A DNA stretch of 64,000 bases from Isochrysis galbana (taxonomy: Eukaryota > Haptophyta > Isochrysidales > Isochrysidaceae). A program made the position numbers and the translations under genes. Shown piece after piece: positions 1 through 14,575 of the stretch. The stretch lies in NCBI GenBank assembly GCA_018136815.1, contig CM030934.1, positions 5,603,318-5,667,317 of the forward strand. The letters are read 5' to 3'. The notes under the pieces are model-generated. The model ran no database searches and had not been told where the DNA came from. It saw only the letters and a list, made by a program, of their open reading frames with translations. How positions within the stretch are numbered: the stretch's first letter is position 1; every line of letters begins with the position of its first letter.

Positions 1-1481
1 TTGCGTGCAACGCGGCGCTTGCAGCGTGCGAGCGCGCCGCGCAGTGGGAGGAGGCGCTCCTGCTCCTGCGCGAGATGGCGGGCTCGGTGGACGCGCCGCC
101 CGACCGCGTTTCCTACAACACAGCCATCTCCGCGCTCTCGCGCGCTGGCCAGTGGCAAGGCGCACTCGAACTCTTTGAGGAGCTGCCGCAAGCTGTTGCG
201 CCTCCGGGCAACCTGCCAGACGCCCACTCCTTCGGCGCGGTAATCTCCGCCTGCGAGCGGGGCGGCCAGGTATGCCGTCCCAACTCCCGCCCATCCCGCC
301 CTAGCTCAGACCCCTGCCCCGCGCGCTCGCGCCCGCGAACACGATCCTCCCCGTTTCGCCCCCATCATTTCCTCCCCTGAATTTTTGCCTTCGCCACCAA
401 GCTATGCCCCGCGCCCCCCCCCTCCAAACCATCCTTCACCACCCCCACCCCCCTCCCGGCACCGTAGCCCGAGGAGGCGCTCAAACTATTCGAGCGTATG
501 CAGAAGGATGCATCCCTCTCGCCCAACGTTATCGTCTACAACTCTGTCATCCGGGCGTGCGCAACACCGCACCACTGGCCCATTGCCCTCTCGTTGCTCG
601 AGGATGCCCGCGCCGATGGACTCAGACTGACGCGCAACTCGTTCAACTGCGCACTGGCGGCGTGCGAAGCCGGCGGACAGGTGCGTCTCGTCCGAACTAT
701 CCATCCAACTGCGCGAGCGCTCCACACCCGCGGTGCCCCACCCGCCCTGTCGCAGTGGGAGGAGGCGCTTGTGCTACTCGACACGATGGAGGGCGATACA
801 GGGTCGCCACCTGACGAGATCTCCTTTCACACCGCCATTGCGGCATGCCGCCGCGCGGCGGGCTACGGCGCGGCCGCCGCACGACGAGGTTGCAAGGTAG
901 CGCTCGCCGCCGATGGGGCCGCCGACGGTGCACCTCGCACCGTGGCGCCTGCGCAGACTGCCAGCCAACGGGGCAGTGGGCGCGCGCGCAGCGTCGCGAA
1001 CTGGCGCGGTGCGCGCGCTGCGGCGCGCACGGCGCTAGCACTACTCCGCCGCATGTACGCGGCGAGAATCACCACCTCGCTCATCGGCTACACGACGGCA
1101 ATGAACGCGCTCTCCTCCGCCGGCTACGTGCGTGCCGCCTTGTGCGTGTATCAGCGTGCCGTCGCGCAGCATCCGCCCGACGCGCGCTGTGTGCAGACGG
1201 CGCTCAGCGCGTGCGAGCGGGCGGGCCGGTGGGATGAAGGCCTGGCGCTGCTCGATGAGCTCGCAGCGCGTGGTGCCTCGGGCGCCGCCTTGGCAGCAGA
1301 GCTAGGCCCGTGGGCTGACAAAGCGAGGGCGCAGAAAGCTCAACGGGTGGCTGATGCTCCATTCAACGGGTGTGGCAGGGACGACGGGCGGCGCGGATCA
1401 GCCGGCAGCACGAAACGGCGCATGCCGGGTGCAGGCGCAATTGCCGCGCAGAGCGCAGCAGCGCGCCGCCGCGCGAGGTGA
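1..1481 (+). CDS. Pentatricopeptide repeat (PPR) protein, 5' truncated
   Basis: The 3' part of a PPR gene enters from the left edge. I read exons 3-269, 468-680 and 756-1481, all in one frame, with introns 270-467 (GTATGC...GTAG) and 681-755 (GTGCGT...CGCAG). Successive helical-hairpin repeats are visible: one ending AALAACERAAQWEEALLLL, then PPDRVSYNTAISALSRAGQW, PDAHSFGAVISACERGGQ, NVIVYNSVIRACATPHHW, TRNSFNCALAACEAGGQ, DEISFHTAIAACRRA and CVQTALSACERAGRW. Both introns fall after a GGQ at a repeat boundary, so exons match repeats. PPR proteins bind organellar RNA and act in processing, editing or translation; the RNA target cannot be read here. Between about 880 and 1020 the reading is Ala/Arg-rich and may hide another short intron. 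The C-terminal 60 residues are basic and low-complexity. The 5' end lies outside the window. Confidence 0.82.
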
Positions 1482-3534
1482 CGAGCCGAGATCTGCTCGC
1501 CAGCGCGCACGGGTTACTGCCGCGCAATTCCGTCGGTTCCGCGCACGGCTCAACCAGGCGAAATGGTCGCCTCCACACAACGTTACGGCAGCGTGCTCTC
1601 GCCCCCGCATGTCGAGTCGTTCTCGGCGTCGTGCCACCACTGCCGTGGATGCGCTGTCCGCGTGGCGCGTGCATGCGCCGCGATTGCCTACGCTAGCCGG
1701 TCTTTTGTTCTCTGTTCTTTTCTGCTTTCGCCTCTAGCGCTTGCTTGGTCGCCAACCAATCAGTTGTTATTATTCGCCATTGGCTACTACATAGACAGCC
1801 CGCGTGTACGCACTTCTGCACACAGGGCTCGCATGTACGCGACCGTGCAAATATGTAGAAGTCGCCTCCACGCCACGTGCACGCGCCTACATGGGCGATG
1901 CGAGTGCGTGAACTCGGCCGTGGGTCACAGTGAGAAGTGGGGGGGGAAGGCGAGCTACTAGAGCTACTCACAACTCACAAGAAATTTTATTTTATTTTCA
2001 TGTTTTCGTGAAAGATCAGAACTACTCGTAGGGATGGCGATGGTGGCTGTCGCTGTGTTGATTGCTGATTGCCTGCCTGCCAGAGGACAGCGCGGCCGCC
2101 ACAGCCATTTCTGGCGATGCCTCGAGGTGAGAAAGTTGCCCCTACGACCTGTGCCTGTGCGGGACCGCTGGTTGGCCGATGGATTCACGAACGCTCCGGC
2201 TCGTGACGCCCCGTGATCCCCCCATCACACTCGCTCGCGTTATTTATGTTTGCGCTCGTGCTGGAATCGTCTGGCCTTGTGCCTAGGTACCGGTACGACT
2301 TTTCTGAGGTAAGGCGCGCGCATCTAGGGACCTAGAAATAGCCCATATGAGCCCATATATATGCACGAGCCGGACAGCTAATAAATTCACAGACTCATAT
2401 CTTCACTTGTTTTGTAGGCCGATGTTCAGACTTTTCTTATGGTTGGTTGCCATGCAGGGATGCAGGGGGGCCTCGCCCCCCCCGCCCCCCCCCACTCTCT
2501 CGACTCCCCTCATGGCTCATGGGGGAGGGGGCTAGTCTACTTACTACCGAGCCACGCACCGACACTCCCCCGCGGGGGGGGACGCCGATAGCCCCTCTTT
2601 CGCTTCTCCGCCGCGCGTGCCCCCGCACCGCCCAAGCTCTTCTTCTCCTCTCTCTAGGCTAGAAGCTGACCCGCCACCATCCCCTTTCGCCTCCTTGCTT
2701 TCTCGGAGTGGAGCCCCAGCGTACTATCTTAGCACCAAACAGCCGATAATTGGTCTCAGATACGCTCAGGCTCTAGGTACCCCGAGAGGAAGGCACGCAC
2801 GTTCCCTAACGTGAAGCAAGGGCGGCGAGCAGCAGACGGAGCCGTTCACGTCCCATATCTAGCTGTGAAGTCGCGTTCCGTCAACCGTTCATGACAGTCA
2901 AAGAAGCGTACAGGGGCTTCGTCTTCATCGCGCAGCGTCTGATGCTGCTGCAACCGCCCGAGTCGCCAATGGAAGGCCTGCTCATCGTGCGGCCTAATGG
3001 GAAGTCTCCGATTGCGCTCGGGCGCGCCACGACGGGGCTCCACCCGTACATCGTGCGCCCGTGGACGCGTTCGACGCGCATGCGGTCCGAGTGAGCCCAT
3101 CCGCCGCCGGACGCAAAAAAAAAATCTAGCTGATCAAAGCAGAGGGACGACGATGATGAAAACGGCCGTTGTGCGAGTAGAGATAAGATTATCCCTACAT
3201 GGCAAACGGCAAACACATCCACTCCGGGCTTAGCTAGTCAGGGTAGCTCAAGTGAATCTAGATTAGGATGGAGAAGGGAAAGGACGAAAGGACATCCGCT
3301 CGCTCTGCTGCTCTCGTGGGCTCCTCGTCGGCTCGTCGGCCGCCGCCGGAGGAGGGAGCCCCGCGCATTGGGAGGCGCTCCTGGGGCGCGCGGGGCGGGG
3401 TGGGGTCGGGTCGCGAGGGTGGCTGGGTGGCTGGCTGGCTTGTTGGGTGTGGGTGGGTGGGTGGGGCGGGGGGGGGGCGCGGGCGGGGTAAGCGGGGAGG
3501 GGGGGGCAGCGGGAAGGGTTGACGAGCGACCCGG
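1482..3534. other. Intergenic, no gene seen; G-rich run before the methyltransferase
   Basis: No open frame here looks like a protein on either strand. The stretch holds short C-tracts near 2470-2500 and 2572-2582. From about 3400 to 3520 it becomes extremely G-rich on the plus strand, with many GGG/GGGG runs, just before the methyltransferase start. Confidence 0.6.
3410..3520 (+). promoter_or_regulatory. G-rich, quadruplex-capable leader of the FtsJ gene
   Basis: More than ten runs of three or more G, separated by one to four bases, lie on the coding strand and end about 15 bases before the ATG at 3535. The pattern satisfies the usual G-quadruplex rule. Whether it is promoter or 5' UTR cannot be told. 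Confidence 0.4.
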
Positions 3535-4369
3535 ATGGCAGTGGCCGCGCGCCTCGGGGCAAACGCCGCACGCATCCACGGCAAGGCCGGATGGGCGCAG
3601 CGGCACCTCAACGATCCGTACGTCAAGCAAGCGGTGCGCCTAGGGTACCGCAGCCGCGCGGCCATCAAGCTAGTCCAGATGGACGCTAAGCTCAAGGTCT
3701 TGAGGCCGGGTGAAGTCGCCCTCGACCTAGGCGCGGCCCCAGGGTCGTGGTCTCAGGTGCTTGCCGAGAGGAGGATGGATGTGGTTGCGCTCGATGAGTT
3801 ACCAATGGATCCAGTCGCGGGCTGCATGTTTGTGCGTGGCTCTATCACGAGTGGCGAGGCGCGCGACAAGCTACTTGCTCACCTGGCAGGGCGGCCGGTC
3901 GACCTTGTCCTATCCGACATTTCGCCCCCACGCTCCGGACATCACTCGTGAGCCGCACCTCCCCTCCCACCGGCTACTTGTGCGTGGGCTCGGCCCGTTC
4001 GCGCCCCGAATGCGCGCCCTTTGCCGACTGCAGGCTCGATCACTGCAGACTTGTATCACTGCTCGTGAGCGTGCTTGAGCTCGCCCGGCAGGTGCTTCGG
4101 CCTGGTGGCGGCATCCTCGCCAAGGCATTGCAGGGCGAGGACCACGCCCGGTTCATGCGGGTGTTGGCACGCTTCGGCAAGATCTCGCAGCTTAAGCCTA
4201 AGGCTTCACGCACTGAATCGGTGCGCCGCGCGGCATGGGTTCGGCACGCGGTGCGGGTGAACTGACTACCTGTGCGCGCATGTTGCAGGCGGAGCTGTAC
4301 GTGTACGTGAAGGGCTTCGACCCGAGTAAGTTTGACGCAGCCCTCAATGAGCTCCGAGATGTTGGCTGA
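3535..4369 (+). CDS. FtsJ/RrmJ-type 23S rRNA (uridine-2'-O-)methyltransferase, MRM2-like
   Basis: This is a complete three-exon gene: 3535-3947, 4034-4220 and 4289-4369, giving 226 residues (E. coli RrmJ has 209). Introns are 86 and 68 nt, GT-AG. The class I SAM site is LDLGAAPGSWSQV at 63-75, followed by an acidic residue in VALDELPMDP. The full catalytic K-D-K-E tetrad of the family is visible: K45 (SRAAIKL), D128 (LSDISP), K168 (AKALQGED) and E202 (AELYVYVKGF). The spliced exons are needed to bring D128, K168 and E202 together, which supports the splice model. Close similarity to bacterial RrmJ and mitochondrial MRM2 suggests modification of organellar large-subunit rRNA at the A-loop. I see no clear N-terminal presequence, so the compartment is open. 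Confidence 0.9.
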
Positions 4370-4800
4370 GCGGGCATTATGGAAAGCGCTGCGGGTGCTA
4401 ACAAGCTTCCACTTGCATCGGCACGACGCTAGTGGCCAGAGTGGCCGCTTGCGCCTGTTGGCGACTGGTCATCGCGCTTGTGAATCGTCGAACATGGGTG
4501 GGGCTCATCCGCGGCTTGCTTGGCAAAAGCTGGTGCGCCAGTGCTGGTGCGCATGTATTGTCATTTGACATTGCCGTCGCATGTATGCTGCCACACAGCA
4601 AAGAGCCGTATTCATCCTTCAGACCGTCGCATCGTCGCAACTGTGTACTCAGCATGGTCCTGCTCAAGAGCAAGTCGCGATCGGAGCTCGTGAAGGTCAC
4701 TAGCACTGGGCACTAGCTGTGAGGAGCGTAAGTGCGCTTGTCGGCAGCTGTCTGCAGTCGACTCACATGGATTTCTTTGTTAAGCGCATCTTTGTGATTC

Positions 4801-4836
4801 AAGCCTTGAATGGTCAGCCCAAGCCCTATTCAAGGC
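4801..4836. repeat. Perfect inverted repeat (hairpin)
   Basis: AAGCCTTGAAT and its exact reverse complement ATTCAAGGCTT are separated by 14 bases. It lies about 430 bases downstream of the methyltransferase stop. It could be a transcript hairpin or a remnant of an inverted-repeat element. Confidence 0.6.
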
Positions 4837-6559
4837 TTCAATAGCTACAACATTTTCGAAGCTAGTAACGCGCGAGCATTACTATCGCGGCGAGGCTAGC
4901 ACGACGAGCAGCGCCGCTGCGCGGACCCCCTCGAGGAAAGACGAGGGCGGGTGGTAAAGTGAACCGGCAAATGGGTTGAGGCGGGGGTGCGCCGAGAGGG
5001 CTTCGACAAGGAGCGGTCTGAGCACCTGGGCGCGATTGCATGTCGGACGTGCAAAACTAATTTTATACTACTATGGTTGCAACAGGAGCGCGCCGACGCG
5101 GCTCTTCTCTCCTCAGGCCCCCCCGCCGAGCCCTCTCAACCAGCCCAACTGGAGCAGTCGCGGGCGAAACGAGAAACGACCGCGACTTTTGGTTGCCGAC
5201 CACAAATTGCGTATTGCGTGTGGCAGCGCTTTTGCACGCGTGGCGGCAGTCGGATTCTTTTCCGCGAGTAGAGAAGTTATACTACTACATACTAAAAATA
5301 AAATCAAACCACCCTGATTCCAATTTACTACAAGACACAAATACAGAATAAAATAATATTAAATTAAAATTTCGTTTGAATTTATTCTGAATTTCTTAAA
5401 ATAGACGAATCATCTGATCCTCTTTCGACGGAACGCGACCTTCCTTTCACGGGGTGCGAGTGCGATTGTGGGATATCATCACTCCAATGCCAATGCAAAA
5501 ATGACACCACATGCATTCTTCGTTGATCCGGATCGAAAAGAGGCTCCTACGCCCACCTTTCACACTTGATTTTGATTTTGTATTACTACTCTGGCATCCA
5601 GTGCGTTGACCTTACCAGGGGGGGGGGGGGTGTGGAGATGGACTGTTCCCAGGATCCGGGTAAGGCTCCTGAGACTCCATCCTTGGCAACCCACGCGTCC
5701 GTAGGCGGCCTATCAACTTGGGTAGCGGGTGAAGATACTTGGGAAGGCTTGGGCACGGGTGCAGTGGTGACGGGGTCCGCGCGCGGCGGCGAGGGCGGAT
5801 TTGGCGGTGCAGAGGGCGGTGGTGGGTCCATAGGAACAGATTGAATCAATCTCTAGTGGGTGATTTCTAGCGAGAGACCACACACAACTCAGTAGGGGCT
5901 CAAGGGTACGAGGGGTCACGGCATGGCTTCGATCGCAGAGCGCTGCGACGGTTGCTGGATGCGTACGAAGACACGCCACACCACTTTCTAACATAAACAA
6001 GGGCAACACGTAATAAACACGGGAGCGAATGCCACGGTGGGTCAACAGAGAGAGCAAAGAAGGAACCAATTGGCCAGAAGAGAACTCGTCGTCTCGTCGT
6101 CCTAGAGAAGGATTGCACACAGAAAAGGCGCGAAAGGGATTCATCCATGCTTAGTGAAGATCCTACAAGATTCATCGGCGAATAGCGTCTCAACGCGAGC
6201 ACAGCGGCGTGCACTTTACCTATAGCTTTTCGTAGCTTAGCCATGGAGTAGCTGGTAGACTTAAAAAGTCTAGAAGCTTACAGAGGTGTTAGACTTACAG
6301 AGTCTAGATGCTTGAGGTTCTTGAGGGTGTACTTTAGCAAGCAAGATGCTCGCTACTTCCTTGGTCTTCATCGACACGTGCTTACTACTCCCTTGATCTC
6401 CATGCCTGGGTGATCAGTCCAGAGCTAGAGCATATTATTCATATTCCGAGTAGAAAGAAGCCTGTAGAAGCTGCTTGGCCACGTGGGTACAATGGTAGAC
6501 CAACATTGAATGAAGTGTAGTGATTGATAGAAGCGTGGAGACGTCGTAGACGTAGAGAT

Positions 6560-6760
6560 AGACATAAGAACGAAGATTGATGATTTACCATCGCGGTTAT
6601 AACGGTAGAGCGGAAAATAGCGAAATAGCCTGCAGAGGCTCGCGAATGCGACAGGGGGGCAGAGGAACAGCAACCCTACTATGAGTGCGAGGCGTGCACC
6701 CCTCCCCAGCCGAATGGGGGGGGGGGTACCAAATGGAGGCAAACGACCTGCAACCTACAA
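6560..6760. repeat. Dispersed repeat family B, copy 1
   Basis: This shares 'cgcgaatgcgaca', then 'cacccctccc', 'cgaatgg' plus a G-run and 'ccaaatgga.gcaaa.gacct', in the same order and spacing, with about 11600-11690. Part of it recurs near 44910-44940. No coding content is evident. Confidence 0.5.
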
Positions 6761-7528
6761 AAAGGGAAAAGTCACTATGTACTATGTACTATCTGTCTAA
6801 ACGTAGGTAGGTCAAGCGGGGCGCGATTTTGGCCGTGTGAGGACGAAATAAGGTCTATCTAGGCCTTCAAGAGAATTGTGGACGCGCGGTACCACCAAAC
6901 GTAGCTCCGGGGTAATTCGGACGGGTCAACAAGACCACACGACGGCCTTTGACTGACGATGTACGATGTGGACGAGGGAAGTAAGTCGGACCACTCACAT
7001 CCAGCGCAACAACTTATAATACATGGGGGACGCGAACAAATGGTGACGAGGAGAAAGCTGCTTTAAAATAAGCAATTAGTGGTAAGTGAACATACGGAGT
7101 CGCCGGTAATGGTACCTACATCTACGCCCGTGTCCGCGTCTAGTCTGTAGTCACCTTGCCAGTTTGTGCTTCCCGTCGGAGAACCTTCGAGAACGCACAA
7201 CAAAACGCGAATGAAAGGACACATCTCCACTCTCGATTTCGCGATCTTGCTCGACCCTAATTGCCAGCCTCAATTGCACCCGAAGAGTGCCTTCTTCGCA
7301 AACTGCTCGTCGTATGTTCTGGTTGGATGGTCAACATGAATACTTTCTATAGTGGCACATGTGCTTGCGACCGTGAATTGCAACAGAACAGAGTACAAGC
7401 CATGGCGGAGAAGCGGAAGAGGTTCACGCGAGAAGCCACTGGTGCATTGCAGAACCATCGGCGGCTTTAAAATCTCTGTTGGTGCTGCCATCATCAGATG
7501 TGCTCGCATGGCCTCTTAGCGCGTCCAA

Positions 7529-7732
7529 CTATGCTACCAAGAACATCACAAGCATAAGCAACGATAGCGAGAAATGGTACACAAAGACGAGAGACGCGGC
7601 CTGTAATTCCTTATGACGTTCGGTTGTTTCTCGTAGCTCGCGTTGCGTTCCGACCCAGACGGCACGGTCGATCGATTTCATATTTGTGCAGTACAGCTCC
7701 CCATGGCTCAGCTTGACGGCGAGTTCATGCAC
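7529..7732 (-). CDS. Possible last exon of a small tail-anchored membrane protein
   Basis: An open stretch reads as a polar, helix-prone segment (TQRELRETTERHKELQAA) followed by a C-terminal hydrophobic span (SLVFVYHFSLSLLMLVMFLV) ending the frame. That layout resembles the tail of p24-type cargo receptors or tail-anchored proteins, but no signature is strong enough to name it. The frame opens with GTG rather than ATG, and an upstream in-frame stop means it would need a splice acceptor just above 7750. It sits 60 bp below the 98-residue membrane protein on the same strand. It may be spurious. Confidence 0.25.
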   Translation of the reverse strand: MHELAVKLSHGELYCTNMKSIDRAVWVGTQRELRETTERHKELQAASLVFVYHFSLSLLMLVMFLVA

Positions 7733-7793
7733 ATGGCATCGGATGCCTCCTCACGCCTAGCTTGAAGTCACTCTTCGGCTGAGGCTGTACGCG

Positions 7794-10402
<2,609 letters not shown>

Positions 10403-11014
10403 GAAAGATAGAGCATGGCAGGAGGCACGACGGTCAGTATTGTTGCACGATGCGTATTCAAGGGGCGTGCGTCGTGACGTTTGGTCTGGCTTACGCGAGC
10501 GCCGTTGCCCACTCACTCATGGCGTCAGGAGCGACGGGGCAAGGAGCATCACATGCTCGTGTGACAAGAGCGGTCTTAGGCAGCAGCGGGTCCCCTGAAT
10601 ATGCATTGACGGCTCCGCAGTACGGCGAGGGAGATGGATGCACTCGGGACAGGGTCGCCAGAGCATCCATGCACATAAGCTCTCTTGATCTTCGCCAACA
10701 CCTGCCACTCTCAGCCAGCGTCAAAGTAAATTGCTAGGGTATGCAGTTTGTGCTAGTTGATACACGACGATGCCGGCGGTGAGATGCACGGAAGGGAAGC
10801 CGGTGGGCATCGGAGCTGGCGACCCCCGCGGCCCATTGAGGTTGCTGAAAAGGTCGTTTGTCGTTTCGCGCCGCTCCTCTTGGCAAGAGCTCACGCCCTT
10901 ACCGCGCACCCAAGCAAGGCCACTTGCACCCCCCCCCCCCCCCCCTGCTATGCCACCTAAGCGCCTCGCCAACTCAACGAGATAGACACTTGCAATCTTT
11001 TTCTTCGGCCTTCC

Positions 11015-11017
<3 letters not shown>

Positions 11018-11078
<61 letters not shown>
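11018..11078 (+). repeat. (CA)n microsatellite
   Basis: About 30 uninterrupted CA units. Confidence 0.95.
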
Positions 11079-11081
<3 letters not shown>

Positions 11082-11539
11082 GGCCCTTCTTTCCTCGACC
11101 ACCCCCCCTCCTCTTTTCCCAAGGTCGATACCAGACCGGCAGGGCCAAGGCGGCTTGTTGAGGTGGGGGAAATTTCTACCGTTTCACTTTGGTGTACTTC
11201 CTCAATCCTGACGTTTTATTTTTACATCCGTAGGAGTAAAAATAGTGTGTGACCGCCCTACGGGAGAACAATGACGATGTACCCACTGGATTTGATTCTC
11301 ATCTACCACATAAGTGAGAAGAGAGAAGTGCGACGTGCCTAGGGGCAGAGGGAGATACCAAGAGGTCGCAAATTAAACCCGATTGCCCCTAGGAGCCGGT
11401 AAAGGGACACGGGGGGAATAGCAAATTGAGCCTTTTTGCGAGGGCGCCTGGGAGAAGAAATGAGGGGAAACTTCCCCTCTCTTCGAGAGAAGGAGAGAGG
11501 GCGCTCCATTAGCCCAAGGTCCTGCAGGGGTCCACTCGA

Positions 11540-11700
11540 AGTTTTTGACCGAGAACGAGAGAACCCCGAACGAAAGAGGAGCCTACCGAGCGTCGATTGT
11601 CGATTCGCGAATGCGACAGCACCCCTCCCAAGTCGAATGGAGGGGAGGAAGGTGGTGCCAAATGGAAGCAAATGACCTCACAGCCACAGCAGGCAAAAGG
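11540..11700. repeat. Dispersed repeat family B, copy 2
   Basis: This carries 'ttttgaccgagaacgagag', then 'ccgaacga', 'gagcgtcg', 'ttcgcgaatgcgaca' and 'ccaaatggaagcaaatgacct'. The first half matches 44830-44940 and the second half matches 6640-6760, so this is the most complete of the three copies. Confidence 0.55.
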
Positions 11701-12231
11701 CAGGGGGAGGGGGCGGGGGCGGGGGCGGGGGGGGGAGCAAAAGAGCGAAAACGTCAAAGGAGTGAGGAAGGGGAGGGCAGAGTGAGAAGGGAGAAGGGAG
11801 AAGGGGACGGGACAGGGCAGGAGGGGGGGGGTTGCTCTCCACACTCCACACCTCGTTTGGGGGGGATTAGAAATTATACCATGTTCGCATGCGGGGATAA
11901 CGGTGCTCAAAAAACCATCGAACCTAAGGTCACAGCCTCTCAGTAGTCAGTAGTGGCGCAATAATGCTCACTTGTTGTATTATCAAAAATATTTACTACT
12001 ATTTTCTAACGAACTGAAGGGTGCAAGCAATGCAGCTTGCCGAGCTCTGCTTGGTGACCTGCGTTAGTTAGTGCCCTATTCCGAAGGTGCCACGGCAAAG
12101 CGCATCCGCTAAGGCAAGCAAGGCCCCCCTCGCTGCTCGAAAAAAACCGCTCACGAACAGCGCCAAGCCTGAGCGCAGGCCTCCCCTGAGTCCATCGCTC
12201 CCCCCCCCCCCCCCCCCCCCGGAGTCCCTAT

Positions 12232-14300
12232 TCACAGCGAGCCCTCCCTTCGCAGCAGTAGCTCGGCCTCTCTACGCCTCAATGCATCCATCTTCTTAAG
12301 GCCAATTTCGATGAGATCATGTTCGTCGCTCCCGGCCTCACGCTGTTGGGCCTCTTGCTCTCGCACGGATCCCTGAGCCTCGCCTAGGATAGCCAAGAAC
12401 ATGGACAGAAGAACGAAGACAGCCACGAATAAATAGATGAGAAAGAGGCAGGCGTTGGTCAGCCCGGACGACACTTGGATAATCTCCGCAATGTCGAAGT
12501 CACCAAAGAGCGCACGAATCAAAGTGAGGAAGGACGTGAGCTCGCCGTTAAAGCCCGGCATTCGAGAGCCGAGCTGCACAAAGAACAGCATAGCGAAGGC
12601 GCACAAACTCAACATGAAGTACGTGCCAAATGCCACTAGATCTACCAAAGCCACGGCGAGGACGCGGTTCGCGAGGCCAAACTTTTTGGGCGCGAGAGCC
12701 ACAAAGAAGCGCGTCGTCTTCATGAGCTGGAGGCACAGGAGCACCGCTAGCCATGTTCGCAAGGAGACGCAGGCGTGCGGGTAATCGTAGTTGTGGTAAA
12801 AGCCGGCTGTGTTCCATAGTTCAGAGTCGAGCCACTCGTGTGCCTGTGCGGCGAGTCCATGCAGCCTACGACGGTAGGCGTGGGGGTAAGCCGCAGATCG
12901 GCATGGGGGCCAGCCAGAGCCGGGGCCGGATGTGACTCGTGGGCGTGCCGGGGGAAGGGGGCGCGGCACACCGGATGGAGATGGACACAAATACGAGGAT
13001 GGAGGCGGCATCGATCAGATTGTATAGTGAGCCCAAGTAGCCAAAGAATCCGAAGCGGTAGAGCTCTGCCAGCTCGAAGAGCTGGTACACGCAAAAAGTT
13101 GTGAGCGCGCCGCGGCCATATGCCACTGTGTCGTCAATCTGGTTCGGCGTGACCGCCATGTCCGTCGAGACAAGCACCGAGCCGGCAGCTGTGAGCTCGA
13201 ATAGCACGGTGGTAAAAGAGGACACGGCTGCAAGGTTGGCGTCGATCTGGAACGAAATCGCCACAGCGCGCGAGGCACGGTCGATGTACTGAGACCGGCG
13301 CAGCTGCCTCCAAAAGTCCAGGATGGCGCGCCGTACCACGCCAGTGGTGCGGCTAGCGGGCCCGCTCGGCCCCGCGCTGTAGAGGTCGACGTCCTCGTTC
13401 GGATCACAGAGCTGATGGAGATGGCGGCCGTTGTGTGAGAGGCGCACGCAAAAGTACTGCGGAGCGCACGCCTCCGTCGAGCAATTGAAGAAACCTGGAA
13501 GGGAGGCATCAAGCGGAGCTGGTCCTCGCCTACGCCTACTCAATAGCGAACCTCGCCGTGCGGCAGGAGGCGCCTAGGCGCGGCTCTTGGCCCAGAGCGA
13601 CCACTTGCACAGCGCATCGCACAGTACAACTCCACGTCGACAAGGCGAGCACAACGCGCTGCGGGCTCGAGCGAGCGGCACCTGCATCACGGTAGAACCC
13701 TGACGTCGTATGGCGCCTAAAGTCGATGACGTCCTCAGGCTCGCCAGACTGCTCGGGTAGATATATGTCGGAGAAAAAAGGGATGATGAAGGCCGCATAA
13801 CCACCCGCCTACGGTTGAGTAGGCGCAAATGGTGGAGCCCCGTGCGGATGCGCACCAGGCACTGGCGGCGTGGACGCTGCTTGCGCACGCCGGACGAGAA
13901 AGTGCGATACACGCTGGTCGAGGAAGCGCGCACTGGAATCTTCCGGAAAGACGCGACGTTGGACGATTTGATAGGGCTCACGCCGAGCTGCTCGCCGCTC
14001 CAGTACTCAAATGGGCGCACCATCGGCTCTGTCGGGTGCGTGGTGTTCCTCCCAAATGGCTGTGTGCCGGGTGGCGTCTGGTCGGTGATCACATCGAGGT
14101 AGCAGATTGGCGCCTCTGCCATGGCGCACTGCGCCTCTTCCGCCGAATTAGCCTTCGCTCTAATCGTGTGTTTATTGGTGTTCGGGCGCGCCGGCGCCCG
14201 CACCTGTCGGATCAAGATGCCGCCGGACCAGTCCGTCTGATCGAGCTCATACAACAGCTCTTCGACAGTCGGGCTCGACTCGCCATCGGGCCCGAACTCG
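12232..14300 (-). CDS. Polycystin (PKD2/TRPP)-type cation channel, 5' end in assembly gap
   Basis: The C-terminal exon (12232-12865) and the exon at 12972-13494 join across a 106-nt GT-AG intron in correct phase. The exon at 12972-13494 has the extracellular polycystin-domain end (YIDRASRAVAISFQIDANL, then VLFELTAAGSVLVS) and first membrane segments (YNLIDAASILVF). The last exon has S4-S5, the pore helix (FLTLIRALFGDFD), S6 (LIYLFVAVFVLLSMFLAI) and a charged tail. Upstream, an exon beginning near 13808 reads GGYAAFIIPFFSDIYLPEQ, and another above about 13950 reads DWSGGILIRQVRA and RPFEYWSGEQLG, all parts of the polycystin ectodomain. The gene then enters the N block. Members are Ca2+-permeable channels of cilia and endomembranes. 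Exact splice sites between 13495 and 14300 are unresolved. Confidence 0.85.
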
Positions 14301-14400
14301 NNNNNNNNNNNNNNNNNNNNNNNNNNNNNNNNNNNNNNNNNNNNNNNNNNNNNNNNNNNNNNNNNNNNNNNNNNNNNNNNNNNNNNNNNNNNNNNNNNNN
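14301..14400. other. Assembly gap (100 N)
   Basis: A run of exactly 100 N, the usual placeholder for a gap of unknown size. It hides the 5' end of the polycystin gene and possibly the promoter shared with the cyclophilin. Confidence 1.
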
Positions 14401-14575
14401 AACTACATACTCACCCCCCCTTCAAAAGTGAACGCACGTATTTTTTTACCACCCACTTGTACTCTCTTCCCAACCGGGGCGTGTGAACCCTCCCAAAACC
14501 CTCGTGTGAAATCTCGCTTCTTCTTCTCTCAGGTCCTGTGGCGCGCGCTCCCTCTCCGCCGGAGGGTGGCCGGAT

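Larger units (their letters stand above)
4370..7528. other. Intergenic, repeats only
   Basis: No convincing gene was found. The region contains a perfect 11-bp inverted repeat at 4801-4836 and an AT-rich stretch at 5270-5410. A poly-G run lies near 5620. A locally repeated 'agactta..agtctaga' sequence occurs at 6255-6310. A copy of a dispersed repeat (family B) lies at about 6560-6760. Confidence 0.55.
10403..12231. other. Intergenic; simple repeats and dispersed repeat
   Basis: No gene is supported. The region contains a C-tract at about 10930-10946, a (CA)n microsatellite (11018-11078), dispersed repeat family B (about 11540-11700), a GGGGGC run at 11706-11735 and a C-tract at 12200-12220 just beyond the polycystin stop. 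Confidence 0.55.

Noticed and set aside
12437..12784. Plus-strand frame opposite the polycystin exon
   Set aside because: It is the antisense shadow of a well-supported channel exon and has no domain of its own.
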